Below are positions 39,785-51,947 of a stretch of 64,000 bases of DNA, piece after piece. The notes beneath the pieces are model-generated. The model ran no database searches and had not been told where the DNA came from. It worked only from the letters and a program-made list of their open reading frames with translations. Numbering within the stretch: position 1 is the first letter of the stretch; every line of letters begins with the position of its first letter. Location: contig NZ_CP025546.1 of NCBI RefSeq assembly GCF_003614435.1, positions 6,262,001 to 6,326,000 on the forward strand, given 5' to 3'. The position numbers and the translations under genes are program-made. Origin of the DNA: Mycobacterium paragordonae (lineage in GTDB: Bacteria; Actinomycetota; Actinomycetes; Mycobacteriales; Mycobacteriaceae).

Positions 39785-40753
39785 TCAAATTGCCTGCTGG
39801 CGCAACGTAAGTACGCCGTCGCACCGGCCCGCGAACAGGCGCTGACCGCGCAGCCTGGACCCCACCGCGACCCCGCCCTGGCCGCGCCACGCGGTGACCA
39901 GTGTGTCCACCCCGCGGATCTGCTTGTCGGTCAATCCGATCGCGCCGCCGGCCAGCAGCCAGCCGCGGATCACCCGTCGGCGCACCGGGGCAGGCAGCGC
40001 GGCCAGCGCCGCGGTGTCCAGTCCGGCGCCGGTCGAGACGACAGGCAGCGCGTCGGCAGCGAGCGCGTCGATCAGGTCGGTGTCCTCGCGCAACGCCGTC
40101 GCGGTGCGCGCCAGCGCCTTGGCGACACCGCCGCCCAGCACGTCCTCCAGCAGCGGCAGCACTTCGCTGCGCAACCTGGCCCGGGTGAACCGGCGATCCG
40201 TGTTGTGCGGGTCCTGCCAGGGGGTCAGGCCGAGTTCGGCGCAGGCGCCGTGAGTCACCGCCCGCCGTATCCCCAGCAGCGGCCGACACCACGGCGGATC
40301 GTAGGGGCGCATGCCGGCCATTGACCGCGCACCCGAACCACGTCCGAGCCCCAGCAACACCGTCTCGGCCTGGTCGTCGAGCGTGTGCGCCAACAGCACC
40401 GGCCCGTCCCGGTGGTCCTCCAGCGCGGCGTACCGGGCGGCGCGGGCGGCGGCTTCCGGGCCGCCTTTGAGAGCGGGGCCGCCCACCTGTACGCGCAGCA
40501 CCTTGGCATCCTGACAGCCCAGCGAAATCGCCTGTGTGCGTGCGGTTTCGGCAACCAGCGCGGAATCCGCCTGCAGGCCGTGGTCGACGATCAACGCGGT
40601 GGTGGGCCGCAGTCCCGCCGCAATCACGGTCAGCGCCAACGAATCCGGGCCGCCGGACAGCGCCACGCACCAGGGATCGGTGCCCTCGAGATAGTTCTGC
40701 GCGAATTCGCTTACCGCCCTGCGCAGTTGGGCTACAGCACCCGGTCGATCCAT
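39785..40753 (-). CDS. tilS: tRNA(Ile)-lysidine synthase TilS
   Basis: TilS modifies C34 of tRNA-Ile(CAU) to lysidine so that it reads AUA. The 322-residue protein has the PP-loop ATP motif VALSGGPDSLAL near 30-41, the HTLDDQAETVLL motif and GMRPYDP. It has the short actinobacterial length, lacking the extended C-terminal domains of E. coli TilS. It overlaps the upstream DUF2342 gene by 22 bases and precedes hpt. Confidence 0.95.
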   Translation of the reverse strand: MDRPGAVAQLRRAVSEFAQNYLEGTDPWCVALSGGPDSLALTVIAAGLRPTTALIVDHGLQADSALVAETARTQAISLGCQDAKVLRVQVGGPALKGGPEAAARAARYAALEDHRDGPVLLAHTLDDQAETVLLGLGRGSGARSMAGMRPYDPPWCRPLLGIRRAVTHGACAELGLTPWQDPHNTDRRFTRARLRSEVLPLLEDVLGGGVAKALARTATALREDTDLIDALAADALPVVSTGAGLDTAALAALPAPVRRRVIRGWLLAGGAIGLTDKQIRGVDTLVTAWRGQGGVAVGSRLRGQRLFAGRCDGVLTLRQQAI

Positions 40754-41781
40754 CGCTGCGGGTGTTCGATCTCGGTGGGCTTGGGCAACGTCTCGGGACC
40801 CGTCCAGATTGCGTTGAACCGCTTCATCCCGACCCGGTCCACCACGTGGTCGACGAACGCCTTGCCGCGGGTGTACTGACTGAGTTTGGCTTCGAAACCC
40901 AGCAGTGCCCGCACCAGCCGCTGCAACGGCGGTTGCTTACGCAGGCGACGTTCGTCGAATTTGCGGCGGATCGCTGCCACTGACGGCACCACCACCGGCC
41001 CGACGGCGTCCATCACGTGTTCGGCGTGGCCTTCCAGCAGGGTGCCGAGGACCAGCAGTTGATCCAGGGCCTGGCGTTGCGGCTCGGACTGCACGGCGCG
41101 CACCAGGCCCAGGATCCCTTCCGGGTGAGACTCGTCGCGTCCCCGATTGCGGACGAACTCAGCGAGCCGGCCGGCCACTTCGCGGATGTCTTCGGTGGGC
41201 TCCTGGGTCAACAGGCTCAGCGAACTCGACATGTGGCCGGCAATCCACGGGTTGGCGGTGAACTGCACGCGGTGGGTCACTTCGTGCAGGCACACCCACA
41301 GCCGGAAATCCGACGGGTCGACCTTCAGTTGGCGCTCCACGCCGATGACATTGGGATACACCAGGAGCAGGGTGCCGGAGTCGGGGCTGGTGAACGGGTC
41401 GTACTGCCCGAGAATGCCGGACGAGACGAAGGCCAGCACGGCGCCCGTCTGGGCGCCGGTGAGACGGCCGGTGACAAAGCTGTGCGGTTTCTCGGCACCG
41501 TTGGTCATGGCACGCATCGACTCCGCGGCCGCCCGGATCCATTCCCGCCGGTCCACGATGCGGGCCGGCGGCACCGCGTCGGCGGTGATCAGACCGGTGA
41601 CCTCGCGAACCGGCGGCTCGGCCTGCTCGGCCGCCCGGCTCAACTCCTCCATCGCCTGTCGCCGGGTGTAATCGGAGGTGACCGGACCCCCGCGGGCCAG
41701 CTTCTCCCCAACCGTGGCGGCGAACCGCCAGTCGACGGCGTTGCCCATCGAAAGGCCGGACGAGGAAGAGGAAGGGGTCAC
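40732..41781 (-). CDS. DUF2342 zinc-metallopeptidase-like protein (Rv3626c-like)
   Basis: This 349-residue protein belongs to the actinobacterial DUF2342 family and has the zincin-like motif CLHEVTHRVQF followed downstream by a conserved GHAEHVMDAVG that probably supplies the third ligand. The annotation as F420-biosynthesis-associated in some genomes is unproven. GTG at 41781 overlaps the stop of the upstream PBP4 gene by four bases and gives the conserved start (V/M)TPSSSSSG; longer frames are rejected. Proteolytic activity is inferred from the motif only. Confidence 0.87.
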   Translation of the reverse strand: MTPSSSSSGLSMGNAVDWRFAATVGEKLARGGPVTSDYTRRQAMEELSRAAEQAEPPVREVTGLITADAVPPARIVDRREWIRAAAESMRAMTNGAEKPHSFVTGRLTGAQTGAVLAFVSSGILGQYDPFTSPDSGTLLLVYPNVIGVERQLKVDPSDFRLWVCLHEVTHRVQFTANPWIAGHMSSSLSLLTQEPTEDIREVAGRLAEFVRNRGRDESHPEGILGLVRAVQSEPQRQALDQLLVLGTLLEGHAEHVMDAVGPVVVPSVAAIRRKFDERRLRKQPPLQRLVRALLGFEAKLSQYTRGKAFVDHVVDRVGMKRFNAIWTGPETLPKPTEIEHPQRWIDRVL

Positions 41782-43166
41782 GTCGCGCACCCGCAGAACC
41801 ACAACTTGGTGGCCAGCGCATCCATCGCGTTGCGGCCGTTGGGTCCGGCGTCGTTGGAGATGAAGGCGAAGGTGAGGACCCGCCCGCTGGCGTCGTTGAG
41901 CACCCCCACCAGCGAGTTCACCGCCGTCAGAGAGCCGGTCTTGGCCCGCAGCCAACCGGCCGGGCCCTGAGTGGTGGAGCGGTCCAGGAAGCGTTCGCCG
42001 AGGGTGCCGCTGCCGCCGGCGATCGGCAACAGATCCAGCAGCGCCCGCAACGACGGTTGATCCGGTCCGGCGGCGGCCTGCATCACCCCGTCCAGGGTCC
42101 GGGCGGTCAAGCGGTCGTTGACCGACAAGCCGCTGGAGTCAACCAGGGCGGCGCCGCCGGTGTCGACATGGGCGGTGTTCAGCCGGCTGGTGACGGCGTC
42201 GACCGCGCCGGTGAAGCTCTGCGGCCGGTTGATCGCGGCGGCCACCTCACGGCCGATGCACTCGGCCATCACGTTGTCCGAGGCGTTCATCATCTGCGAA
42301 AGCCGCTGGATCAGCGGCGCCGATTGCACCACCGCGAGCTGGCGCGCGCCGGCCGGCGCCGACCCGATCGTCACCTGCGCAGGGTCGAGGCCCAGGGCGA
42401 TGGCCAGCTGACGTCCGGCGTCCAGTGCCGGGGTCTTGGAACGTCTGGAGTTGACGGTGGTGGGCTGGATCCGTCCGGCGTCGATCATCGCGGACTCGAT
42501 GGGCGCCACGTCGCCGTTGTCGATGTCGGCCGGGTCCCAGCCGGGTGCCAACCCGGGACCGCTGAACGCCGAGGTGTCCACCTGCACGGCCGTCGGGGTC
42601 ATGCCGCTGCGGTGCACCTGTTCGACCAGGTCACTGATGCGCGCCGCACCGCGGTACCAGGTCTCCACCCCGGGTGGGGCCGCCGACAGGGTCGGGTCGC
42701 CGGCGCCGACCAGCACCACCGGCCCCTGGGCGGCCTGACCCGCCGCGACCACCCGGGTGCTGATCCGGGCCTGCCGGTCCAGGGTGAGCAGGGCCGCCGC
42801 CGCGGTCAGCACCTTATTCGTCGACGCCGGCACCATCGGGAGGTCGTCGAGCTGCCGCCACAGTTCCTTGCCGGTCATCGCGTCGGTGATCCGGCCGCCC
42901 AGCCTGCCCAGGTTGGGATCGGCGACGGCGGGGGCCAGCGCTGCTGTCACTCCGCCGGCGCTGGGTGCTTGAGCATTGTCGGCGACGGGACTCACCCCCG
43001 CCTTGACCGTCGGCGGCCGCGGCGGCGGAACCGGAGACCGCGCCCCGCCGGCACCGTGCCCGCCGGTGGTGAAGAGCACGGCGGCCGCCACGACGGCCGC
43101 GACGAACGCGAGCACCACCAGCCCAACCAGCACGTGGGTGGACTTGCGCCAGCGTTTGGGGCCCAT
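41778..43166 (-). CDS. dacB: PBP4-type D-alanyl-D-alanine carboxypeptidase
   Basis: This 462-residue S13-family protein trims or cuts peptidoglycan peptides. It has one N-terminal transmembrane anchor (about 11-32), the catalytic S115-T-N-K118, an SxN-like SVND in SSGLSVNDRLTART and the KTG motif in RAKTGSLTAVNS. ATG at 43166, preceded by GAGGA, fits the M. tuberculosis length; a 15-codon longer frame is possible. It starts a run of coupled minus-strand genes (DUF2342, tilS, hpt). Confidence 0.92.
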   Translation of the reverse strand: MGPKRWRKSTHVLVGLVVLAFVAAVVAAAVLFTTGGHGAGGARSPVPPPRPPTVKAGVSPVADNAQAPSAGGVTAALAPAVADPNLGRLGGRITDAMTGKELWRQLDDLPMVPASTNKVLTAAAALLTLDRQARISTRVVAAGQAAQGPVVLVGAGDPTLSAAPPGVETWYRGAARISDLVEQVHRSGMTPTAVQVDTSAFSGPGLAPGWDPADIDNGDVAPIESAMIDAGRIQPTTVNSRRSKTPALDAGRQLAIALGLDPAQVTIGSAPAGARQLAVVQSAPLIQRLSQMMNASDNVMAECIGREVAAAINRPQSFTGAVDAVTSRLNTAHVDTGGAALVDSSGLSVNDRLTARTLDGVMQAAAGPDQPSLRALLDLLPIAGGSGTLGERFLDRSTTQGPAGWLRAKTGSLTAVNSLVGVLNDASGRVLTFAFISNDAGPNGRNAMDALATKLWFCGCAT

Positions 43167-43255
43167 CAATTCCTCGGTGATTGCGTCGTAGCTCTGCTTT
43201 TCGTGTCCCATTCTGCCGAATCAGCCGCCAGGCGGTGCCGCGGCACCTGCTCGAC

Positions 43256-43261
43256 TACTGT
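43256..43261 (+). promoter_or_regulatory. -10 element of ppa, leaderless
   Basis: TACTGT lies six bases before the GTG start of ppa at 43268. This TANNNT-N6-start layout predicts transcription starting at the first base of the codon. Confidence 0.55.
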
Positions 43262-43267
43262 GTACCC

Positions 43268-43756
43268 GTGCAATTCGACGTGACCATCGAAATCCCCAAG
43301 GGCCAGCGCAACAAGTACGAGATCGATCACGAGACCGGTCGCGTGCGCCTGGACCGCTACCTCCACACCCCGATGGCCTACCCGGCCGACTACGGCTTCA
43401 TCGAGGACACGCTCGGTGAGGACGGGGACCCGCTGGACGCGCTGGTGCTGCTGCCCCAACCGGTGTTCCCCGGCGTGCTGATCGAGGTGCGGCCGGTGGC
43501 GATGTTCCGGATGGTCGACGAGAAGGGCGGCGACGACAAGGTGCTGTGCGTGCCGGCCGGTGACCACCGGTGGGACCACGTCCAGGACATCACCGACGTC
43601 CCCCAGTACGAGCTGGACGACATCAAGCACTTCTTCGAGCACTACAAGGACAACGAGCCGGGCAAGTTCGTCAAGGCCGCCGACTGGGTCGGCCGGGACG
43701 AGGCCGAGGCCGAGGTGCAGCGGTCGGTGGAGCGGTTCCAGGCCGAAGGGCACTGA
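43268..43756 (+). CDS. ppa: inorganic pyrophosphatase
   Basis: Ppa hydrolyses pyrophosphate from biosynthetic reactions. The 162-residue family I enzyme has the N-terminal [16 protein letters not shown], the metal motif [10 protein letters not shown] and the [15 protein letters not shown]-terminal region. GTG at 43268 gives [12 protein letters not shown]; upstream frame is rejected. It diverges from the PBP4 gene and precedes the membrane-protein and ppgS genes. Confidence 0.97.
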   Translation: MQFDVTIEIPKGQRNKYEIDHETGRVRLDRYLHTPMAYPADYGFIEDTLGEDGDPLDALVLLPQPVFPGVLIEVRPVAMFRMVDEKGGDDKVLCVPAGDHRWDHVQDITDVPQYELDDIKHFFEHYKDNEPGKFVKAADWVGRDEAEAEVQRSVERFQAEGH

Positions 43757-43769
43757 ACTCCCGGTCCGA

Positions 43770-43775
43770 TAGTGT
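43770..43775 (+). promoter_or_regulatory. -10 element of the flippase-like gene, leaderless
   Basis: TAGTGT lies seven bases before the GTG at 43783, predicting a leaderless mRNA for the gene and the ppgS pair behind it. Confidence 0.5.
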
Positions 43776-43782
43776 CGCCACG

Positions 43783-45051
43783 GTGACGGACGGCGCGGGC
43801 ACCCCGGGAGCCACCGGAGCATCGGTGGGGCCGATCGCGCGCGGCAGCGTCGCCCGGGTCGGCACCGCAACCGCGGTGACCGCGCTGTGCGGCTATGCGG
43901 TGATCTATCTGGCCGCGCGCAATCTGGCGCCCGGCGGCTTCAGCATCTTCGGCGTTTTCTGGGGTGCGTTCGGCCTGGTCACCGGCGCCGCGAACGGCCT
44001 GCTTCAGGAAACGACCCGGGAAGTTCGCGCGATGCAGTATCTGGACGTGCTCCCGGATGGCGCCCGCACCCATCCGCTGCGGGTCGCCGGCCTGGTCGGG
44101 CTGGCCTCGGCCGTCCTGATCGCGGGCAGCGCGGCGCTGTGGAGCGGACGGGTCTTCGTCGAGGATCGCTGGCTGTCGGTCGCGCTGCTCAGCGTCGGAC
44201 TGGCGGGGTTCTGCCTGCACGCGACGCTGCTGGGCATCCTGGCCGGTGTCAACCGGTGGGGCCAGTACGGCGCGCTGATGGTGACCGACGCCGTGATCCG
44301 GGTGGCGGTCGCCACCGCGACCTTCGTCCTCAGCTGGGGACTGGTCGGGTTCCTGTGGGCGACGGTCGCGGGGTCGGTGGCCTGGCTGATCATCCTGGCC
44401 ACCTCGCCGGCAACTCGTGCAGCGGCACGTGTGCTGACGCCCGGCAGCACCGCGACGTTCCTGCGTGGTGCGGCCCACTCGATCACCGCGGCGGGGGCCA
44501 GCGCCATCCTCGTCATGGGGTTTCCGGTCCTGCTGAAGCTGACGTCCACCGAGCTGGGCGCCCAGGGCGGTGTCGTGATCCTCGCGGTGACCCTGACCCG
44601 GGCGCCGTTGCTGGTCCCGCTGACCGCCATGCAGGGCAACCTGATCGCGCATTTCGTCGATGAGCGCAGCCACCGGCTGCGGGCCCTGATCTCGCCCGCC
44701 CTGCTCATCGCCGGCATCGGCGGGATAGGGGTGCTGCTCGCCGGTCTGATCGGTCCCTGGTTGTTGCGCTTCGCGTTCGGCTCGCAGTATCAGGCCAGCA
44801 GCGCGTTGCTGGCCTGGTTGACGGCCGCCGCGGTGGCCATCGCTCTGCTGACGCTCACCGGTGCGGCATCGGTGGCCGCCGCGTTGCACCGGGCGTACTC
44901 GCTGGGGTGGGTCAGCGCCACCGTGGCCTCCGGGCTGCTGCTGGCGCTGCCGCTCGCGTTGGAGACCCGCACCGTCATCGGTCTGCTCTGCGGTCCGATG
45001 GTGGGAATCGCCGTCCATCTGGTCGCGCTCGGACGCGGCGAACGCGTGTAA
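43783..45051 (+). CDS. polytopic membrane protein, polysaccharide flippase-like (Rv3630-like)
   Basis: This 422-residue protein has about 12 hydrophobic helices with the pattern of MATE/MOP-type polysaccharide exporters: paired helices starting CGYAVIYLAARNLAPGGFSIFG and GLLQETTREVR, and later GAQGGVVILAVTLTRAPLLV. It lies directly before the ppgS pair, so it may flip polyprenyl-phosphate-linked sugar across the membrane; this is inference. GTG at 43783 is chosen from the -10 spacing and conserved start. Confidence 0.83.
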   Translation: MTDGAGTPGATGASVGPIARGSVARVGTATAVTALCGYAVIYLAARNLAPGGFSIFGVFWGAFGLVTGAANGLLQETTREVRAMQYLDVLPDGARTHPLRVAGLVGLASAVLIAGSAALWSGRVFVEDRWLSVALLSVGLAGFCLHATLLGILAGVNRWGQYGALMVTDAVIRVAVATATFVLSWGLVGFLWATVAGSVAWLIILATSPATRAAARVLTPGSTATFLRGAAHSITAAGASAILVMGFPVLLKLTSTELGAQGGVVILAVTLTRAPLLVPLTAMQGNLIAHFVDERSHRLRALISPALLIAGIGGIGVLLAGLIGPWLLRFAFGSQYQASSALLAWLTAAAVAIALLTLTGAASVAAALHRAYSLGWVSATVASGLLLALPLALETRTVIGLLCGPMVGIAVHLVALGRGERV

Positions 45052-45063
45052 TTTGGCCATGAA

Positions 45064-45765
45064 ATGGCCCTGAAAATGGATTACTCCGACGCCTGGATCA
45101 TCGTCCCCGCCTTCAACGAAGCCACCGTCATCGGCGAGGTCGTCGCCGAACTGCGAACCGTCTTCGAGCATGTCGTGTGCGTGGACGACGGCAGCGCGGA
45201 CGGCACCGGCGACATCGCACGTCAGGCCGGTGCGTTCCTGGTACGTCATCCCATCAACCTGGGCCAGGGGGCGGCGATCCAGACCGGCGTCGAGTATGCG
45301 CGAAACCAGCCGGGCGCCAAGGTGTTCGCCACCTTCGACGCCGACGGCCAGCACCGCGTCAAAGACGTGACCAGGATGATCGACCGGCTGAACCAGGGCG
45401 ACGTCGACATCGTGATCGGCACCCGATTCGGCCAGCAGGTCGCCAACCGGCCGCCATTCCTCAAGCGCATGGTGCTGCAGACGGCCGCGCGGCTGAGCCG
45501 CCGCGGTCGCAGGCTCGGTCTGACCGACACCAACAACGGCCTGCGGGTGTTCAATAAGACCGTCGCCGACGGCATGAACATCACCATGAGCGGCATGAGT
45601 CACGCCACCGAGATCGTCATGATGATCGCCGAAAACCATTGGCGGGTAGCCGAAGTGCCGGTCGAGGTGCTCTACACCGAATACTCGAAGTCGAAGGGAC
45701 AGCCGTTGCTCAACGGCGTCAACATCATCTTCGACGGATTCCTGCGAGGGAGAATGCGCAGATGA
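45064..45765 (+). CDS. ppgS: polyprenyl-phospho-N-acetylgalactosaminyl synthase PpgS
   Basis: This 233-residue GT2-family glycosyltransferase has WIIVPAFNEATVIGEVV, the VVCVDDGSADGTG and FDADGQHRVKD metal motifs, and the dolichol-phosphate-mannose-synthase-like LTDTNNGLRVFNK and PVEVLYTEYSKSKGQP. The M. tuberculosis homologue makes polyprenyl-phospho-GalNAc, which leads to galactosamine decoration of arabinan. ATG at 45064 is used. It is 13 bases before its DUF2304 partner. Confidence 0.92.
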   Translation: MALKMDYSDAWIIVPAFNEATVIGEVVAELRTVFEHVVCVDDGSADGTGDIARQAGAFLVRHPINLGQGAAIQTGVEYARNQPGAKVFATFDADGQHRVKDVTRMIDRLNQGDVDIVIGTRFGQQVANRPPFLKRMVLQTAARLSRRGRRLGLTDTNNGLRVFNKTVADGMNITMSGMSHATEIVMMIAENHWRVAEVPVEVLYTEYSKSKGQPLLNGVNIIFDGFLRGRMRR

Positions 45766-45778
45766 AAAGGACCGGAGA

Positions 45779-48817
<3,039 letters not shown>

Positions 48818-48889
48818 GCCGCACATGAAACGTTCTGACCTGCGATCCCGATACGCTGATTGTCGATCAGTCCGAGCGGGAGGGCAGCG

Positions 48890-50086
48890 TTGTCGAACCT
48901 TGTTGCGGTTCCGGAGCTGATGGCTTCGGCGGCAACGGATCTGGCGGGCATCGAAGCGGCGCTGCGCGCCGCCAACGCGGCCGCCGCGCTGCCCACCTCG
49001 GGCGTGCTGGCCGCCGGTGCCGACGAGGTGTCGGCGGCGGTGGCGGCGCTGTTCTCCGCGCACGCGCGGCAGTATCAGGCGTTGAGCGCTCAGACCGAGG
49101 CGTTTCAGCAGCGGTTTGCGCAGCTGCTGAGCTCGGGCGCGGGAGCCTATGCGGCCGCCGAGGCCACCAACGCCGGGCCCTTGCAGCCGGTGCTGAACCT
49201 CATCAACGCGCCGACCGAGGCGTTGCTGGGGCGCCCGCTGATCGGAAACGGCGCCCATGCGACCACACCGGGCGGTGCCGGCGGGGCCGGCGGCCTGCTG
49301 ATCGGCAACGGCGGCAACGGCGCGGCCGGCGGGGCGGGTCAGGCCGGCGGCGCGGGTGGAGAGGCCGGATTGATCGGTAACGGCGGTGCGGGTGGCAGCG
49401 GCGGTAGCGGGAGCGGCGGCGGGGCCGGGGGTGCCGGCGGATGGCTGTTGGGCAACGGCGGCCTGGGCGGATCCGGTGGGCTGGGCGGTGGTGCCGGCGG
49501 CGCCGGCGGGGTTGCCCGGGTGATCGGCTTCGGCGGCGCCGGCGGCGCCGGGGCGATCGGCGCAGCGAGCGCGACCGGCGGCGGTGGCGGCGCGGGCGGT
49601 CAGGGCGGCTTCCTGTTCGGCGGCGGCGGCAACGGCGGCGCCGGCGGATTGGGCGGCCCGGCGGGCGTGAGCGGGGTGGGCGGCAACGGCGGCGCGGGCG
49701 GTGCCGGGGGCGCCGCGGGCCTGTTGTACGGCAACGGCGGGGTGGGCGGCTTTGGCGGCCAGGGCGGCGAGGCCGCGGGTATCGCAGCCGGCGTCGGCGG
49801 CGACGGCGGCGCCGGCGGGCAGGGCGGTGACGCCGGCTGGATCGGCACCGGCGGCAATGCCGGCGGTGGCGGCGCGGGGGGAATCGGCGGAGTCGGCGGA
49901 AACGGCGGCAACGGCGGGAACGGAGGGGCCGGCGGATCGGCCAAGGTCCTCGGGACCGGCGGCAACGGTGGGGCGGGCGGGGTGCCCAGCCCACCGTTCG
50001 GCGTCCCGTCCGGCGGGACCGGTGGGCCCGGCGGCGCCAAGGGCGTCATCTTCGGCGCGGCCGGCTTGCCCGGACCGGACGGCTGA
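48890..50086 (+). CDS. PE_PGRS protein
   Basis: This 398-residue protein has an N-terminal PE domain (about 1-95: [20 protein letters not shown]), the anchoring GRPLIGNG motif near 122-129, and a Gly-Ala/Gly-Asn-rich PGRS domain of GGxGG repeats to the end. TTG at 48890 is preferred, with GCGGGAGGG upstream, since it gives a standard PE N-terminus. It should be exported by ESX-5. No distinct C-terminal domain follows the PGRS part. Confidence 0.9.
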   Translation: MSNLVAVPELMASAATDLAGIEAALRAANAAAALPTSGVLAAGADEVSAAVAALFSAHARQYQALSAQTEAFQQRFAQLLSSGAGAYAAAEATNAGPLQPVLNLINAPTEALLGRPLIGNGAHATTPGGAGGAGGLLIGNGGNGAAGGAGQAGGAGGEAGLIGNGGAGGSGGSGSGGGAGGAGGWLLGNGGLGGSGGLGGGAGGAGGVARVIGFGGAGGAGAIGAASATGGGGGAGGQGGFLFGGGGNGGAGGLGGPAGVSGVGGNGGAGGAGGAAGLLYGNGGVGGFGGQGGEAAGIAAGVGGDGGAGGQGGDAGWIGTGGNAGGGGAGGIGGVGGNGGNGGNGGAGGSAKVLGTGGNGGAGGVPSPPFGVPSGGTGGPGGAKGVIFGAAGLPGPDG

Positions 50087-50102
50087 CCAGTTCGGGGGTG
50101 GC

Positions 50103-50108
50103 TAGCAT
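50103..50108 (+). promoter_or_regulatory. -10 element of the enoyl-CoA hydratase gene, leaderless
   Basis: TAGCAT lies seven bases before the ATG at 50116. Confidence 0.5.
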
Positions 50109-50115
50109 CCCAGGC

Positions 50116-50898
50116 ATGACCCGCTACGAGACCCTCGACTTCGCCCAAGACGGGCCTGTGACCCGAATTGCACTCAACCGGCCGGACGCGGCGAACAGCA
50201 TCAACGACGTGCTGGCCCGCGAGTTGATGGATGCGGCGAGCCGGTGCGATGTCGCCGAGACGAAGGTCGTGCTGCTCACCGGGAAGGGCCGGTTCTTCTG
50301 CGCCGGCGGCGATTTGCAGGCGATGGCGCGCTCGCCGCTGGGCGCGGGCCGCTTCGTGAAGGGCCTCGCCGACGACCTGCACCGGGCGATCTCGACGTTC
50401 GCCCGCATGGATGCCGTCTTGATCGTCGCGGTCAACGGCGCGGCGGCCGGGGCCGGATTCAGTCTCGCGCTCATCGGCGATCTCGTGGTGGCCGCCGAAT
50501 CGGCATCCTTCACGATGGCCTACACCAAAGCGGGGCTGAGCCCCGACGGCAGTTCCTCGTACTACCTGCCGCGACTGGTGGGCGTGCGGCGCGCGCAGGA
50601 GCTGATGTTGACCAACCGGCGGCTTTCGGCCGCTGATGCGGCGCAGTGGGGACTGGTCACCGAGGTCGTGCCCGACGACACGCTGGCCGAGCGCGCCGAA
50701 GCACTGACCGTCCAGATGAGCACTGCGGCAAGGCTTTCCAGTTCATCGGTGCGAAAGCTGCTGCTGATGAGTTTCAGCAACGGCCTGGAAGAACAGATGG
50801 AGATCGAAGGCCGGATGATCGCGGCATGCGCCGGCAGCGCCGACGGCCAGGAGGGCATCGACGCGTTCCTCAACAAACGCCGACCCGAGTTCGCCTAG
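50116..50898 (+). CDS. enoyl-CoA hydratase/isomerase family protein
   Basis: This 260-residue crotonase-fold protein has the oxyanion-hole segments GRFFCAGGDLQAM and NGAAAGAGFSLALI. At the position of the second catalytic glutamate it reads AGLSPDGSSSYYLPRLVG, with Asp at the first-glutamate region, a pattern seen in isomerase-like members, so hydratase activity is not certain. It should act on acyl-CoA substrates. Its stop overlaps the convergent PE gene's stop at a shared CTAG. Confidence 0.88.
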   Translation: MTRYETLDFAQDGPVTRIALNRPDAANSINDVLARELMDAASRCDVAETKVVLLTGKGRFFCAGGDLQAMARSPLGAGRFVKGLADDLHRAISTFARMDAVLIVAVNGAAAGAGFSLALIGDLVVAAESASFTMAYTKAGLSPDGSSSYYLPRLVGVRRAQELMLTNRRLSAADAAQWGLVTEVVPDDTLAERAEALTVQMSTAARLSSSSVRKLLLMSFSNGLEEQMEIEGRMIAACAGSADGQEGIDAFLNKRRPEFA

Positions 50899-51746
50899 GA
50901 GGGCCAGAGCAGCGCGGGGGTCGCCCCGGGCGGCGGCCAGGCATGGTCGTTGCGGTAAGCCCATGTCTCCCAAGGATTGTCGTAGTAGGCCGCCGTCATG
51001 ATCAGTCGCGACAAGTCCTCTTCGGGGTGCAACAACCAGTACCCGGTTCCGACGGCGGTTCCACCGACCGTCCAGGCGTAGTAGCTGGCCGAGAAGAAGG
51101 GGCCGAACAACCTGTTCTGCCAGACGTGCAGTGCCTCATGGTTGAGCATGAGGTCCACCGCCTTCGGGCTGTAGCCCAGATGGCTGGTGACGTTGCCGAA
51201 CGTGGTGGCGTAGCCGGTGAGTCCGATGCCGCCCCGGTAAACGTGCGCACCGGCGACCGCGCTCAGCGCGGCGTCGTAATTGGAATTCGGCGTGAACTCG
51301 TTGACGATCTGCACGCCGTACCCCAACGCCGTGCCCGGTGCTCCCCAGGTGTAATCCAGAATCAGTGCCGCCCAGCCGCGCGGGTCGCTGAAGTCGTAGA
51401 TCGCGAATTGGCGAGCGATGAAGTTGTTTACCCGGTCGATGCCGGTGCCGGCCAACAGCGACGAGTTCGACGCCTCGGCGGCGGCATAGGAGGCTGCCGC
51501 CGCCTGTATCGACTGTCCGAACTGCTGCAGCAGTGCGCTCGTCTGCGCGCCCAGCGCCTGGTACTGCTGGCCGAACCCCGAGAAGAGTGCGGCCACCGCC
51601 TCAGATATCTCGTCAGCGGCCGCCGAAGCGAGCGCTGTGGTCGGCGTAGCGGCGGCGAGCCGCGCTGCCTCGAGGCTCGAACCGATACCTGCGACGCCCG
51701 CTGTCGCCGTCGTCAGCAACCCTGGCGCCACGACCAGCTGCGACAT
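50895..51746 (-). CDS. PE-domain protein with C-terminal HExxH zincin-like domain
   Basis: This 283-residue protein starts with a complete PE domain (about 1-97; MSQLVVAPGLLTTATAGVAG, then QQYQALGAQTSALLQQFGQ). Instead of PGRS it has a compact C-terminal domain with H203-E204-A-L-H207 in LNHEALHVWQNRLFGP and a later E260 in DNPWETWAY, a layout expected for a gluzincin-like metallopeptidase site. ATG at 51746 has GGGGAGGAA upstream. Export by ESX is expected. Peptidase activity is inferred from the motif only, and I do not recognise a named PE protein. Confidence 0.8.
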   Translation of the reverse strand: MSQLVVAPGLLTTATAGVAGIGSSLEAARLAAATPTTALASAAADEISEAVAALFSGFGQQYQALGAQTSALLQQFGQSIQAAAASYAAAEASNSSLLAGTGIDRVNNFIARQFAIYDFSDPRGWAALILDYTWGAPGTALGYGVQIVNEFTPNSNYDAALSAVAGAHVYRGGIGLTGYATTFGNVTSHLGYSPKAVDLMLNHEALHVWQNRLFGPFFSASYYAWTVGGTAVGTGYWLLHPEEDLSRLIMTAAYYDNPWETWAYRNDHAWPPPGATPALLWPS

Positions 51747-51847
51747 TCGGTTTCCTCCCCCTAACCCGTCGGAACGACTCCTGATTATGGACGGGAGCCA
51801 CAGGTGCATCCGGCATTTTGAGGAATCCGGCGTGGGAGGTCGAGCCG

Positions 51848-51923
51848 TGGAGCCGCCTAGGAGAATCGAACTCCTGACCTATTCATTACGAGTGAATCGC
51901 TCTACCGACTGAGCTAAGGCGGC
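51848..51923 (-). tRNA. thrV: tRNA-Thr (anticodon CGU)
   Basis: Read on the minus strand the gene starts GCCGCCTTAGCTCAGTCGG and folds into a full cloverleaf. The acceptor stem GCCGCCT pairs with AGGCGGC, the anticodon arm ATTCA/TGAAT encloses CTCGTAA with anticodon CGT, and the T arm has GTTCGATTC. A genomic CCA is present at 51850-51848. The same tRNA lies next to holB in M. tuberculosis. Confidence 0.96.
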
Positions 51924-51947
51924 CGTGCCCTCGCGGGCGGCACGAGT

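Noticed and set aside
49203..50382. Minus-strand Pro/Arg-rich frames opposite the first PE_PGRS gene
   Set aside because: They are translations of the PGRS complement and have no independent start signal or domain.
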